Positions 54,993-63,153 of a DNA stretch of 64,000 bases are shown here, one piece after another (within the stretch, counting starts at the first letter, position 1; each line of letters opens with the position of its first letter). The stretch is taken from NCBI GenBank assembly GCA_945859605.1, contig OX243812.1, forward strand, positions 51,015,196 to 51,079,195, read 5' to 3'. The stretch is from Lumbricus rubellus (taxonomy: Eukaryota > Annelida > Clitellata > Crassiclitellata > Lumbricidae). The notes under the pieces are model-generated. The model saw only the letters and a program-made list of their open reading frames with translations. It ran no database searches and was not told the DNA's origin. The translations under genes and the position numbers were made by a program.

Positions 54993-55346
54993 TTAAGCCA
55001 TTTTCAAACCACCTCCGTTTAAGCGTTTTACGAGATCTTGAATTCTAATAGCTCCTCCCGTCATTTCTGGATTCGATCCTAGTAATCTAGCTAGAATGAC
55101 TTTAGTTTCCTGAGTTATCGGCTGTTGAACGGTGGTTGGTGGGAGTATCTTATTGAGTAATCGTTTTCCAACGTCGATCGCCTTATCCTTAGCAACACCT
55201 CCAATCTCTTTGACAGCTGTGCTCGCAATTTGTTTGGCTGCATTCGATGTCAGTAGTCTCTTGAGAAATCCTGCAATGGAATCGAATATTCCTGCTCCAC
55301 CGACAACGTGTACTTTTTTATAACTTCTTCTCGCAACGACCAGCAT
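54993..55346 (-). CDS. Small virion protein with GG protease sites
   Basis: 117 residues. Basic N-terminus RRSYKK, then HVVGGAGIFDSIAGFLKRLL starting an amphipathic, probably membrane-active helix, an Ala/Lys-rich middle, and EMTGGAIRI and RLNGGGLKMA near the end. The MTGG-A and LNGG-G sites fit the adenain consensus (M/I/L)XGG-X, and VVGG-A fits loosely. Layout recalls adenovirus core and membrane-lytic precursors (pVI, pX) but I cannot assign homology. Two TTTAAA boxes (55363, 55383) lie upstream inside a tandem repeat. Confidence 0.75.
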   Translation of the reverse strand: MLVVARRSYKKVHVVGGAGIFDSIAGFLKRLLTSNAAKQIASTAVKEIGGVAKDKAIDVGKRLLNKILPPTTVQQPITQETKVILARLLGSNPEMTGGAIRIQDLVKRLNGGGLKMA

Positions 55347-55350
55347 TTCT

Positions 55351-55402
55351 ATATCATCAATTTTTAAATTAGATCATCAATTTTTAAATTAGATCGTCAA
55401 TT
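55351..55402. repeat. 20-bp tandem repeat with TTTAAA boxes
   Basis: ATCATCAATTTTTAAATTAG is present twice and partly a third time. The repeat covers the stop region of the 55389-56288 gene and the promoter region of the 55346 gene. Confidence 0.85.
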
Positions 55403-56288
55403 TTTTATATTCATCTTTGGATATCACTCCTTGTCTTAGTAACTCGTCAGTCATACCTACAATTTCATTTCTTACTCCTGTATTTCCCGCTTTGTAGCTA
55501 TATATTCGCAACTCTAATTGTTTTACTAATTCGTTAGGATCTGAAGGAATGGTAATTATTCCGCTTCCTGTTTTACCTCTTAACTTCATGTAATCGTCCC
55601 ATATGGGTTTTATTATCTGTTTATATTTTACACTTCTAGACGATTTAGGTTTGTTTGGTTTATTTGGCTGACTCATGGCATTCGTTTTAGTTAGAATCTC
55701 GGCGTATTTTTCGAGATCACGATTATCATAAATTGAACTGTTTGGACTAGCTAACGTTAACAATTCCCATAAACCTGGAGTTCCTTGATAAGTTGTGGTT
55801 CCAACTGTAATATCATTTCCTTGGATTGAGGCTTCGCTGTCACCGATGTAGAATTTTCCATCTCTTGATCTTAATCCGAATGTTGTGTCCACAAGTCTTT
55901 TATCAGAAGCATATTTTTTAAGGTATTCAACTGCAATATTTCCTAATTCTAACCTTCTAATGTCTTCTACTGGGTCATCGTCATCGTACGCCTCTATAGA
56001 CGGATACTGAGGAAATTGAATGGTTTTCAACGAATCTGGAAGTGCTTTTAGAGCACGTGATGTTGCTGCAGAATTATCCTTTATTGTCGACAGCAAAGCG
56101 TTTTGTTCTTTTGAAATTGCTGATTGAGAGTCGACTATTGGTTTGTAGATTTTCGTTAATTCTCGTTGAAGTCCAAGATCGTCTATTCTCTCTGAGAGAA
56201 AGTTTTGTTTAATATTTTTTTTCGTTTTTAAAAACTCTTCGATAATAAAATCTCTTTTTGCAGGATCGCTAATTTTCAGTAGTGACAT
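55389..56288 (-). CDS. DUF8207-type Polinton protein
   Basis: 299 residues. The N-terminal 100 residues are coiled-coil-like (IKQNFLSERIDDLGLQREL and following helices). The middle holds DTTFGLRSRDGKFYIGDS, then TVGTTTYQGTPGLWELLT, the signature of the DUF8207 family common in Polintons and related viruses of animals. The C-terminus is Lys-rich and ends in a helical tail with EIVGMTDELLRQGVI. Probably a virion or assembly protein given its place among capsid genes; role unproven. TTTAAA at 56303-56308, 15 bases before the start. Confidence 0.85.
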   Translation of the reverse strand: MSLLKISDPAKRDFIIEEFLKTKKNIKQNFLSERIDDLGLQRELTKIYKPIVDSQSAISKEQNALLSTIKDNSAATSRALKALPDSLKTIQFPQYPSIEAYDDDDPVEDIRRLELGNIAVEYLKKYASDKRLVDTTFGLRSRDGKFYIGDSEASIQGNDITVGTTTYQGTPGLWELLTLASPNSSIYDNRDLEKYAEILTKTNAMSQPNKPNKPKSSRSVKYKQIIKPIWDDYMKLRGKTGSGIITIPSDPNELVKQLELRIYSYKAGNTGVRNEIVGMTDELLRQGVISKDEYKKLTI

Positions 56289-56307
56289 TTTTTATTATAA
56301 TGTTTAA

Positions 56308-56366
56308 AACGTAACGTAAAACGTAAACGTAAAACGTAAACATAAAACGTAAACATAAAACGTACA
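56308..56366. repeat. Short tandem repeat between two Polinton genes
   Basis: Five imperfect copies of ACGTAAACATAAA-like 12-13-mers. Confidence 0.85.
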
Positions 56367-56368
56367 AT

Positions 56369-56755
56369 TTATGCATCGTAGTAATTAACATAACATATGG
56401 AGTCTTTTTCGTTTATAGTAACTGGTGAATCGGAGTTGTTTTGTATTGTAATTATTATATCCTCTGCGTCCTCTAGTACTGTACCATCTTGAAGGCTCAG
56501 TCTGAGTTGTTTCAACTTCTGTCTAAGAGAGACTAGACACATTCCACTGGTCATTCGGACTCCAAGGCCTACTTCTACTGTAATATTTGTCTTTGGTTCA
56601 ATCGTTATCGCTTGCTGAGCAAAAATCTCATATCTGTCGCCTGCTCGTTGTCTTGCAGGAGCGTGAGTGACCACTTTAGGCAACCAAATTATCGTACTCA
56701 CACGAGGCTTCCGTTTGGTGATAAATTTGTGTATTGGGTGACCGTATCCAGACAT
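56369..56755 (-). CDS. dUTPase-fold protein without a clear active site
   Basis: 128 residues. RQRAGDRYEIFAQQAITIEP, NITVEVGLGVRMTSGMCLVS and IITIQNNSDSPVTINEKDSI follow the strand order of trimeric dUTPases. The motif with the catalytic Asp (usually GVIDxxYRG) is replaced by GTVLEDAEDIII, and the Gly-rich C-terminal motif is absent. It may be a structural trimer, for example a spike or cement protein, and not an enzyme. TTTAAA at 56771-56776, 16 bases before the start. Confidence 0.7.
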   Translation of the reverse strand: MSGYGHPIHKFITKRKPRVSTIIWLPKVVTHAPARQRAGDRYEIFAQQAITIEPKTNITVEVGLGVRMTSGMCLVSLRQKLKQLRLSLQDGTVLEDAEDIIITIQNNSDSPVTINEKDSICYVNYYDA

Positions 56756-56771
56756 TTATATAAGAGATTGT

Positions 56772-57410
56772 TTAAAGTAACATTCCAAGAATAGGAATAT
56801 TTTTAAATGGTGAATTGGGACCAAGTATAAGACCTTCACCGCTGATATATCCTGCTCCTCTTTTCATAAACAGACCAGAACCCGATATCGAACTACCCTT
56901 TTTCCACGGAGATAGAAAAAGACCTTCCCCAGCAGGCACTATCTTACAGCATATTCCTCCTTTCTTAACGTACAGCACGCCAGATCCACTTATCGAAGAT
57001 CCACTTATCGGGTGTGAGATCGAAGATCCACTAATTTTATCGACAATTTTGGAACCAGCTGCAGAACCCAATCCTGTTAAGGCTCCTGTGGCTAAACTCG
57101 GAAGAACACTAGACAGAAGAAACTTTCCGGCTGTTGCTAAGAACGGTAGAATAGCGCCAATAAATCCGCCTTCGACTCTCGCATTGTCTTCTAATTGCTT
57201 TTTACCCATTTTAATTGTCACTCCAGTTCCATTCTGATACGCTTTAGTTAACTTGTTAATTTGCCTCTGGTTTAGAGCTAATACATGCTCACCAGTTATA
57301 TCTTCATGAGAAAGTCTTATACTCACCCCAGTTCCGACTTGAACAGCTCGCTTAATCTTCTCTTTTTGCCCTTCAGAAATATTAACTTTGACCTTAGCGT
57401 AAGCGCTCAT
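56772..57410 (-). CDS. Membrane-active virion protein (PX-like)
   Basis: 212 residues. The N-terminal 85 residues contain paired repeats, VGTGVSIRLSHEDITGEH and NGTGVTIKMGKKQL, typical of a widespread Polinton/adintovirus virion protein. Then RVEGGFIGAILPFLATAG gives a GG maturation-like site followed by a hydrophobic stretch (about residues 88-115), likely to disrupt membranes after cleavage. The C-terminus has GSSIS/GSG repeats and KKGGICCKIVPAGEGLF. I use PX-like loosely. TTTAAA at 57429-57434, 19 bases before the start. Confidence 0.78.
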   Translation of the reverse strand: MSAYAKVKVNISEGQKEKIKRAVQVGTGVSIRLSHEDITGEHVLALNQRQINKLTKAYQNGTGVTIKMGKKQLEDNARVEGGFIGAILPFLATAGKFLLSSVLPSLATGALTGLGSAAGSKIVDKISGSSISHPISGSSISGSGVLYVKKGGICCKIVPAGEGLFLSPWKKGSSISGSGLFMKRGAGYISGEGLILGPNSPFKNIPILGMLL

Positions 57411-57434
57411 CTTATATTAAATATAAACTTTAAA

Positions 57435-58208
57435 TTAAACCTCTCTTATGTGAAATCGTATCGACAATTCCTCACCTCTTAAATTAATTAGTTTTCCATT
57501 TTGGTCTATTAGTTTTGTTTCCATCGATGAAATAGAGTATAGCGTTATTGGAAGATAAACCAGATTATGAGGAGATTCGATTATCTTGTAACCAGGCCCG
57601 ACCGATGGAAAGAAAGAATAAATTATGTTCTCCGTAGTTCCGTTGGCATACGATGATCCTATTATATCACTGGTAACACGTAAACTATTCACGCTGTTTA
57701 TATCGACTATGTGCTCGGATTCGTTATATCCTTCGGAGTATACACGACGCTGAAATCCTAGAACGGTGCTAATTGAATTTTCTACTGTAAAATCAACTTT
57801 ATAGTTCTCATCAATTTCCAAAACAGCCTTCAAAGTATTGTTATTTGGTTGCAACTTTATACATTGTCCATGACCTTCTTCTTTTAGAATTCTCTGTATG
57901 TAATCGTTTAAGTCTTCGATTTCATAGCAACCGGTTGGAATGTCTAAATCTTCCCATGTTACACCGTTATCTGACGAATATACGAATTTATTATTTGTTT
58001 CATCTATATTAGGAAAACTGTAGTAAGTTTCAAGATTGACAAGAGCCATTTCATACGTTTTACTTTTGTCCAGTTCGATTAGTGGATTAAATTTCGTTCG
58101 AATTCGTGTGTTCCTTTCGCTCAACAAAATGCAAAAGGATTCTTTAGCTTCTGTGTTGCGTGCAATCGTTTGAGTATTAGATAAAATTTCGTCAAGAAGG
58201 GTTTCCAT
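57435..58208 (-). CDS. Minor capsid (penton-like) protein
   Basis: 257 residues, single jelly-roll type. KTYEMALVNLETYYSFPNID, PTGCYEIEDLNDYIQRIL, STVLGFQRRVY, DINSVNSLRVTSDIIGSSY and GPGYKIIESPHNLVYLP are the conserved blocks of Polinton minor capsid proteins that should form the fivefold pentons. The N-terminus is a short helix with NTQTIARNTE. TTTAAA at 58223-58228, 15 bases before the start. It lies directly beside the packaging ATPase, as in most Polintons. Confidence 0.88.
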   Translation of the reverse strand: METLLDEILSNTQTIARNTEAKESFCILLSERNTRIRTKFNPLIELDKSKTYEMALVNLETYYSFPNIDETNNKFVYSSDNGVTWEDLDIPTGCYEIEDLNDYIQRILKEEGHGQCIKLQPNNNTLKAVLEIDENYKVDFTVENSISTVLGFQRRVYSEGYNESEHIVDINSVNSLRVTSDIIGSSYANGTTENIIYSFFPSVGPGYKIIESPHNLVYLPITLYSISSMETKLIDQNGKLINLRGEELSIRFHIREV

Positions 58209-58274
58209 TTTAGATAGCTATTTTTAAACCTAGAATATAAAATCTTAAATTTTGTTATCATTTTATTATTGCTT

Positions 58275-59051
58275 TTATTTAATGTAAAATGTATCTAATC
58301 CAGATCTGTACCTGCCCTTATTTGTTTTACTAGTAAGGTCTATAACCACAAAACCATGCGTTTCATCCCACGCAGTTTTGCATAGTTTTCGAAATTCTTC
58401 TATAGTCATATCATCTACACCTATATGATCGCTGTATATATGATTAATATTTTTGAGGTCTTGAGGGAATAGACATATAAAATTGGCATTCTCCCTGATA
58501 GTTTGTCTGGGCAGCTTGAAATAATTTTGTGCTAGGTAAAAGCAATCTACATTACTATGCCTACCTCTTATATAATAGGATTCGCATTTATTTTGCCTCT
58601 CTAACTGTAAATCATCAAAAATCATGAGATTCTTCTTATCTCGACTTAAGTCTCGTGGATCTGGAACATCTTCAGAGGTTTCAAAGAACTTGCATTCTAT
58701 ATCCGATTTTTTTGCCATGTTTTTAGACATCTCCTCGACTACGGCGGTCGGTGATACATTTAATTTCATTATTTCATCTCGATTATCAAAAAGTCTTATA
58801 ATTGCTTCCTTTGGTAATTTCTCTTCGAATGCTTTCTTGAGTATCTTGTATTCTGATTGAAAAAGCGATTTTCCAAAGATTTGCAAGTTATCATAGTCTA
58901 ACCAACCAGGTCTCAGTAATAAATTAAGTAGTAATATTGTCTTGCCGCATTGAGACTTACCGACGATCAAACCTCTGATGCTTCTTGGTAGGAGAGGACT
59001 GTTAAAGCGTTTACTTGATTCTTCATTCCACGATAGGTCTTGGACTTCCAT
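58275..59051 (-). CDS. Genome-packaging ATPase, FtsK/HerA-like
   Basis: 258 residues. Walker A GLIVGKSQCGKTILLL (about residues 27-42), Walker B KNLMIFDDLQ near 145, and a sensor-like YLAQNYFKLP segment near 180. This is the A32-like ATPase that pumps the genome into capsids and is a hallmark Polinton gene. The gene starts back-to-back with the plus-strand zinc-ribbon gene, leaving about 20 bases between the start codons. Confidence 0.96.
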   Translation of the reverse strand: MEVQDLSWNEESSKRFNSPLLPRSIRGLIVGKSQCGKTILLLNLLLRPGWLDYDNLQIFGKSLFQSEYKILKKAFEEKLPKEAIIRLFDNRDEIMKLNVSPTAVVEEMSKNMAKKSDIECKFFETSEDVPDPRDLSRDKKNLMIFDDLQLERQNKCESYYIRGRHSNVDCFYLAQNYFKLPRQTIRENANFICLFPQDLKNINHIYSDHIGVDDMTIEEFRKLCKTAWDETHGFVVIDLTSKTNKGRYRSGLDTFYIK

Positions 59052-59071
59052 TTTAATTATATTATATTAAA

Positions 59072-59242
59072 ATGGAGCACAGCTCGTATTGCGTAAAATG
59101 TAAGCGACAAACTGAGTGTAGAGATATTCAACGAGTTGTCAGTAAGAATGGCAGACCTATGCTTAGATGTGTATGCGTTGAATGTGGCGCTAGAAAACTC
59201 AGTTTACTAAAATGTCTACTACAGTACAAGGAGGTGATTTAG
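59072..59242 (+). CDS. Small zinc-ribbon protein (DUF5679-like)
   Basis: 56 residues, shorter than most ORF callers keep. SYCVKCKRQTECRDIQ, then VVSKNGRPMLRCVCVECGA: two CxxC pairs with the KNGRP motif between, as in the DUF5679 family seen in large DNA viruses and Polintons. First plus-strand gene after the divergent start region. It overlaps the next gene by 31 bases in another frame. Confidence 0.85.
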   Translation: MEHSSYCVKCKRQTECRDIQRVVSKNGRPMLRCVCVECGARKLSLLKCLLQYKEVI

Positions 59243-59610
59243 TCTCAGCTCTCAATTCTGCTACTTCCAACATTAAACTTCCATGGGCAAAATATCCGGG
59301 TGAAATGCATCTTCCAGGACATTCTTTCACGGGTCCAGGAACTCGATTGGATTTGCGATTGAATCCTGATGGAACACCAAAAGATTGGAGTAAACCAGTA
59401 GATAGGGTTGATGCAGCAGCCTATCGTCATGACCTGGCTTATGCTAAACATACTGATACGGCAGGGAGAAACGTCGCTGACAGAGCTATGATAGATGAAT
59501 TAAATAATATACCTAATCCTTCGTTCCGCGAACGAATTGAACGATCTATAGTAAAACCAATATTATCGACGAAGACCCATTTTGGAATGGGGTTGAAAAA
59601 AAAGCTCTGA
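59212..59610 (+). CDS. Phospholipase A2-like protein
   Basis: 132 residues. FTGPGTRLDLRL is the calcium-binding loop (YxGPG type) and AAAYRHDLAYAKH holds the catalytic His-Asp, followed by RNVADRAMIDEL. This is the compact PLA2 fold also found in parvovirus VP1, where it helps escape from endosomes. A TVQGG-D stretch at residues 4-9 loosely resembles the GG maturation sites. It ends in GLKKKL on a run of eight A just before TGA, where the integrase frame overlaps; see the frameshift finding. Confidence 0.88.
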   Translation: MSTTVQGGDLVSALNSATSNIKLPWAKYPGEMHLPGHSFTGPGTRLDLRLNPDGTPKDWSKPVDRVDAAAYRHDLAYAKHTDTAGRNVADRAMIDELNNIPNPSFRERIERSIVKPILSTKTHFGMGLKKKL

Positions 59611-60527
59611 GATGGACAGACCAACTTGCTGACGAATTGCATAAACCTATAGTCAGGAAGTTCAGGAAGCGAGTTGTTTATGTTCAGGGAGTGGACAAAG
59701 TTTGGGCAGCAGACTTGATTGACATGCAGGCTTATGCTAAATTTAATTCTGGTGTGAAATATTTGTTAAGCGTCATCGATATATTTTCCAAATATGCATT
59801 TATTCAGCCGTTAAAAGATAAGCGCGGAGAATCTGTGGCAGAAGCTTTCACAAAAATATTTAATACGAGCAAAAGAAGGGGGGAAAAACTTTGGGTCGAT
59901 AAGGGAACAGAATTCTATAATAAACAGGTAAAATCATTAGGTATGCAGTTGTACTCAACTGAGAATGAAGAGAAATCTTGTATCGTAGAAAGATTTAATA
60001 GAACAGTAAAAGAAAAGATGTTTAAGTATTTTACAGCAAATTCAACTCAGAGATATATCGATGTTTTAGATAATATGCTTAGTTTATACAACAACACAAG
60101 ACATTCTTCCATTAAAATGACTCCTGTTAAAGCGAGTATCAAAGCAAACGAAAAAGCTGTTTGGTTAAATCTGTATGGTGACGCTGTACCTGAAACTGTT
60201 AAACCTAAATTTTCAGTCGGAGATAAAGTAAGAATTTCCAAGAAGAAGAAGACATTCGAGAAAGGCTACATGCAGAATTGGACTCAAGAGGTTTTTACTA
60301 TTACACAAATACAATACACGGATCCTATAACCTATAAAATATCTGACTATCATGGAGAACAAATACAAGGGACATTTTATGAAGCTGAGTTACAACTGAC
60401 AACGCAAGATACATTTAAAATAGAGAAGATTATTAGGAAAAGTGGTAATCGGTCTTTGGTTAAATGGTTAGGCTATGATAATTCATTCAATTCATGGGTT
60501 AACAATGAAGACTTGATATCATTGTGA
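59541..60527 (+). CDS. Polinton integrase with chromodomain (no in-frame ATG upstream)
   Basis: RVE-type integrase that inserts the element. Catalytic triad: Asp in WAADLIDMQ, Asp in LWVDKGTEFYN, Glu in CIVERFNRT. C-terminal SH3-like part (FSVGDKVRISKKKKTF) and a chromodomain in SLVKWLGYDNSFNSWVNNED. The frame is open from 59541 but has no ATG before the Met of the first catalytic motif. The conserved family segment DQLADELHKPI lies upstream of any Met, near 59615-59645, so normal initiation would lose it. Expression by -1 frameshift from the phospholipase gene is plausible; a TTG start at 59637 would still clip the domain. Confidence 0.92.
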   Translation, partial: TIYSKTNIIDEDPFWNGVEKKALRWTDQLADELHKPIVRKFRKRVVYVQGVDKVWAADLIDMQAYAKFNSGVKYLLSVIDIFSKYAFIQPLKDKRGESVAEAFTKIFNTSKRRGEKLWVDKGTEFYNKQVKSLGMQLYSTENEEKSCIVERFNRTVKEKMFKYFTANSTQRYIDVLDNMLSLYNNTRHSSIKMTPVKASIKANEKAVWLNLYGDAVPETVKPKFSVGDKVRISKKKKTFEKGYMQNWTQEVFTITQIQYTDPITYKISDYHGEQIQGTFYEAELQLTTQDTFKIEKIIRKSGNRSLVKWLGYDNSFNSWVNNEDLISL

Positions 60528-60659
60528 ATTTAACTGATTTACTATTAGCAAACTGATTTACTACTACAGCCCTTGTGCAATCATTACTTCTCTATGAACA
60601 CGCTTTAATAACAAGTTCTAATGTACATTCGCAGCCTGTTCTAAGAAGAAAAAGACATT

Positions 60660-60695
60660 CGAGAAAAAAAATTCTTGACTTTTTGGAACGGATGA

Positions 60696-60733
<38 letters not shown>

Positions 60734-60968
60734 AGGGAAAAAAAAAAAAAAAAAAAAAAAAAACCTAGAAAAAAAAAAAAAAAAAAAACTAAAAAAAACC
60801 TAGAAAAAAGTTAGAAAAAACCTAGAAAAAAAGTTAGAAAAAAAACCTAGGAAAAAAAAAATTAGAAAAAAAAACCTAGAAAAAAAGTTAGAAAAAACCT
60901 AGGAAAAAAGTTAGAAAAAAAAACCTAGAAAAAAAGTTAGAAAAAAGTGTGTGTGTGTGTGTGTGTGT
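60660..60968. repeat. A-rich tandem repeat, CCTAG/GTTAG units, then (GT)n
   Basis: Poly-A blocks separated by CCTAG and GTTAG, followed by a short GT run at 60946-60968. A Lys-rich open frame across it is an artefact. Bases 60640-60665 repeat AAGACATTCGAGAA from the integrase coding region at 60249. Confidence 0.85.
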
Positions 60969-61255
60969 ATACATAAGTCTTGTAAACAGCGAAATTCATT
61001 TTGCGTCTTCATAATAATGACCGTGAACTATAAACTTGTCGTCATCATCCAGCAGCGACAAGAATTTATCTTAGCGACAAAACCGGAAGTAGAACGACAA
61101 GATTTTTGGCCAAGGGCGTTTTTTGTTCAAATTGCATTGGATACGATCAGATTTAATCGCATTGTGCCACGTGCGAAGTGTCAACGATGTTATGGATCGG
61201 TTGCTGCGTGGCTTTTAATAGGTAGCAGGTGTGCACTGTTGCTGTATCTAACCAT

Positions 61256-61463
61256 CGCTCCTGGTAACGTCTACCTGTATAGAAATGGGGCGAATTACAT
61301 GCAAATTGCGGGCGGAGGGGGAACGGGAGCTGCGTTTAACAATTCAACCGGTAGTTGCATAATTTTCGTAACCAATACCGATTTTCTCGAGATATTCGCT
61401 TATTCGCACATCGCACTAAATATATTAGCTAGAGACTTTTCGGCAGTATTCTTACGACCTTAA
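61256..61463 (+). pseudogene. Second copy of the C1q-like fibre head end
   Basis: Encodes the same last 69 codons, starting APGNVYLYRNGANYMQI, as the fibre gene at 46202. The upstream sequence is unrelated, so there is no complete gene. It lies in the inner block of the right inverted repeat. Confidence 0.9.
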
Positions 61464-61845
61464 TTTTTAACTGGTTTTAACTGGTTTATTAGCTGATATT
61501 TTCTTCAATGGAAAACACCCCAGAAAATCCGTTAGCACCATTTTTAACTGATATTTTAGCTGATATTTTCTTCAATGAAAAAAATCCCAGAAAATTAAAA
61601 AGACATCTAATTTCCACTCCAGCGCGCTAACCACTGTACTACCGAGCACCCCCCTCAGGAAATAATAAAAGACCCCCAGAAAATTAAAAAGACTAAGAAT
61701 TTAACTGGTTTAAACCCTATTTTAACTGGCTTTTTTCTTCAATGAAAAAAACCCCCAGCTAATCCTTTAGCACCATTTAAACTCATTTATTAGCTAATTG
61801 TTTCTTCAATGAAAAAATTCCCAAAGAATTAATTTTACATCTACT
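61256..61845 (-). repeat. Polinton terminal inverted repeat, right
   Basis: Outer block about 61617-61845 and inner block 61256-61463 match the left end inverted. The spacer 61465-61616 differs from the left and holds partial tandem copies of the terminal sequence with TTAGCTGATATTTTCTTCAA. Confidence 0.93.
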
Positions 61846-61851
61846 ACTGCC
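61846..61851 (+). repeat. Polinton target-site duplication, right
   Basis: ACTGCC, identical to 45789-45794. Confidence 0.95.
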
Positions 61852-63150
61852 AAATAGTCTTGATTTGTCATCGAATAAATGATTTTAATAAATTGAAATG
61901 GAGCTAGCCGTCTGACAAACTGCCTGCCTGACTCACCGTATCTGGACTCTTTCTGCCTTTCGACTTTTCCTTGATTGGCGCCTGTGAATTAACTACATGT
62001 AGTTACGCACCACCGCTTTTGTGGGAGCCTTAGAAGTTCAGAGCTTTCGACTACGAATTTCCATTTGATCAGATTCTGGCTTTCCAAAGTATCTACTCAT
62101 CACTCATCAGAAGGCATTGACCAACATAAGCGAACTTGCTCCTTGTGTCAGTGTGTCTTAGTTGTAAAGGGCATTCCTCACATGAAACTACGCAGAATGT
62201 CGCTATTATAGTCTTGTAACGCGCATTGGATGCGGAAATAATATTAATGTTGAGGCGTTATCAACATTGGTTTTTGAAAATGTAGCAAAACAATCACTGG
62301 AAACATCTTTTAATAATTAATGATAATCAAGTGTGTGGGGTAAAAGTTTGGGACATGATTGCGAGTGGTAGACCCGGAGATGGGAGGTGGTTGCTCGAAA
62401 TTTTTGATTTCACGAGGCTATGCTTGTACGATAAAGGATATTCCTCAATATGCAGGCAGGAAGCCAAAAAATGCAATAATATAAGTTTTTATTAATACAT
62501 GCATCTGCTAACATTGATCAGTATTTTCTGAATTAAATGAGAGATTTCAAAGTATTCACTGACATTTATAATATAGTCTATCCAATTAAGTCAGAACGCA
62601 TGTATGTTTCAAAGTCTGCAACGTTTTGCAGCATATTCCATGTTGGCAAAATGCTATTGAAGGGCTTTAACTTAATAAACTTAGAGTAGACCTATAAGTA
62701 ACTTAGAACTTTTATTAATAGGAGCTTAAGTAAAAGTATTTGGGTAAAGTATTGATCAAACGGTTTACTAAGAATTCTTCAATGAGCCTAAATAGAGATC
62801 ACGAATAAAAACTGCGATTTGATTGTCGTATGAGAGATCATTCATCAATGCTTGATTGAGTTGATTGAACCAGTTTTTCCATTGTAACTTTTGTCGTAAA
62901 CGTTCTTTGGTCGCGTGTCATTTGTTTGAGCAAATCCTTCGCGCACAATTATATTCTATACCGTTATTAGTTGATAATAAGTAGCCCTTGATATCTGTTG
63001 AAACGATATATACACAATATATATATATATATATACATAATATAAGTTACATATATTATAGGCATGATAGTAATAATATGTTGCAAAGGTCTTTGATCCT
63101 TTCGGCATTTATCTCGATGTGAAACCGCAGTTTCTACACCGTGGTTCAAA
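61852..63150. other. No gene seen
   Basis: Mixed-composition sequence with a short TA run near 63015. No exon or bounded element recognised. Confidence 0.5.
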
Positions 63151-63153
63151 AAA

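Larger units (their letters stand above)
45795..61845 (-). mobile_element. Complete Polinton/Maverick (adintovirus-like) element
   Basis: 16,051 bp bounded by AGTAGATGTAAAATTAATTC and its inverse GAATTAATTTTACATCTACT, with the 6-bp duplication ACTGCC on both sides. It carries all hallmark genes: protein-primed DNA polymerase B, chromodomain integrase, FtsK/HerA-like packaging ATPase, adenain-like protease, major and minor capsid proteins. Nearly all frames are intact, so the insertion is young or the element is still active. The AG/CT termini and duplication length match the family. Confidence 0.97.

Noticed and set aside
46202..60527. Bacterial prophage or contaminating phage
   Set aside because: PolB, tail-fibre-like and HNH genes could suggest a phage. 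However, the exact 6-bp duplication in animal DNA, the RVE integrase with chromodomain, the adenain-like protease and the adintovirus-type capsid identify a Polinton.
60575..60814. Lys-rich protein of 79 residues
   Set aside because: It is produced by the poly-A tandem repeat after the integrase gene.
60951..61463. Separate 170-residue gene at the right end of the Polinton
   Set aside because: Only its last 69 codons, copied in the inverted repeat, look like protein. The upstream part has no family features and starts in a GT repeat.
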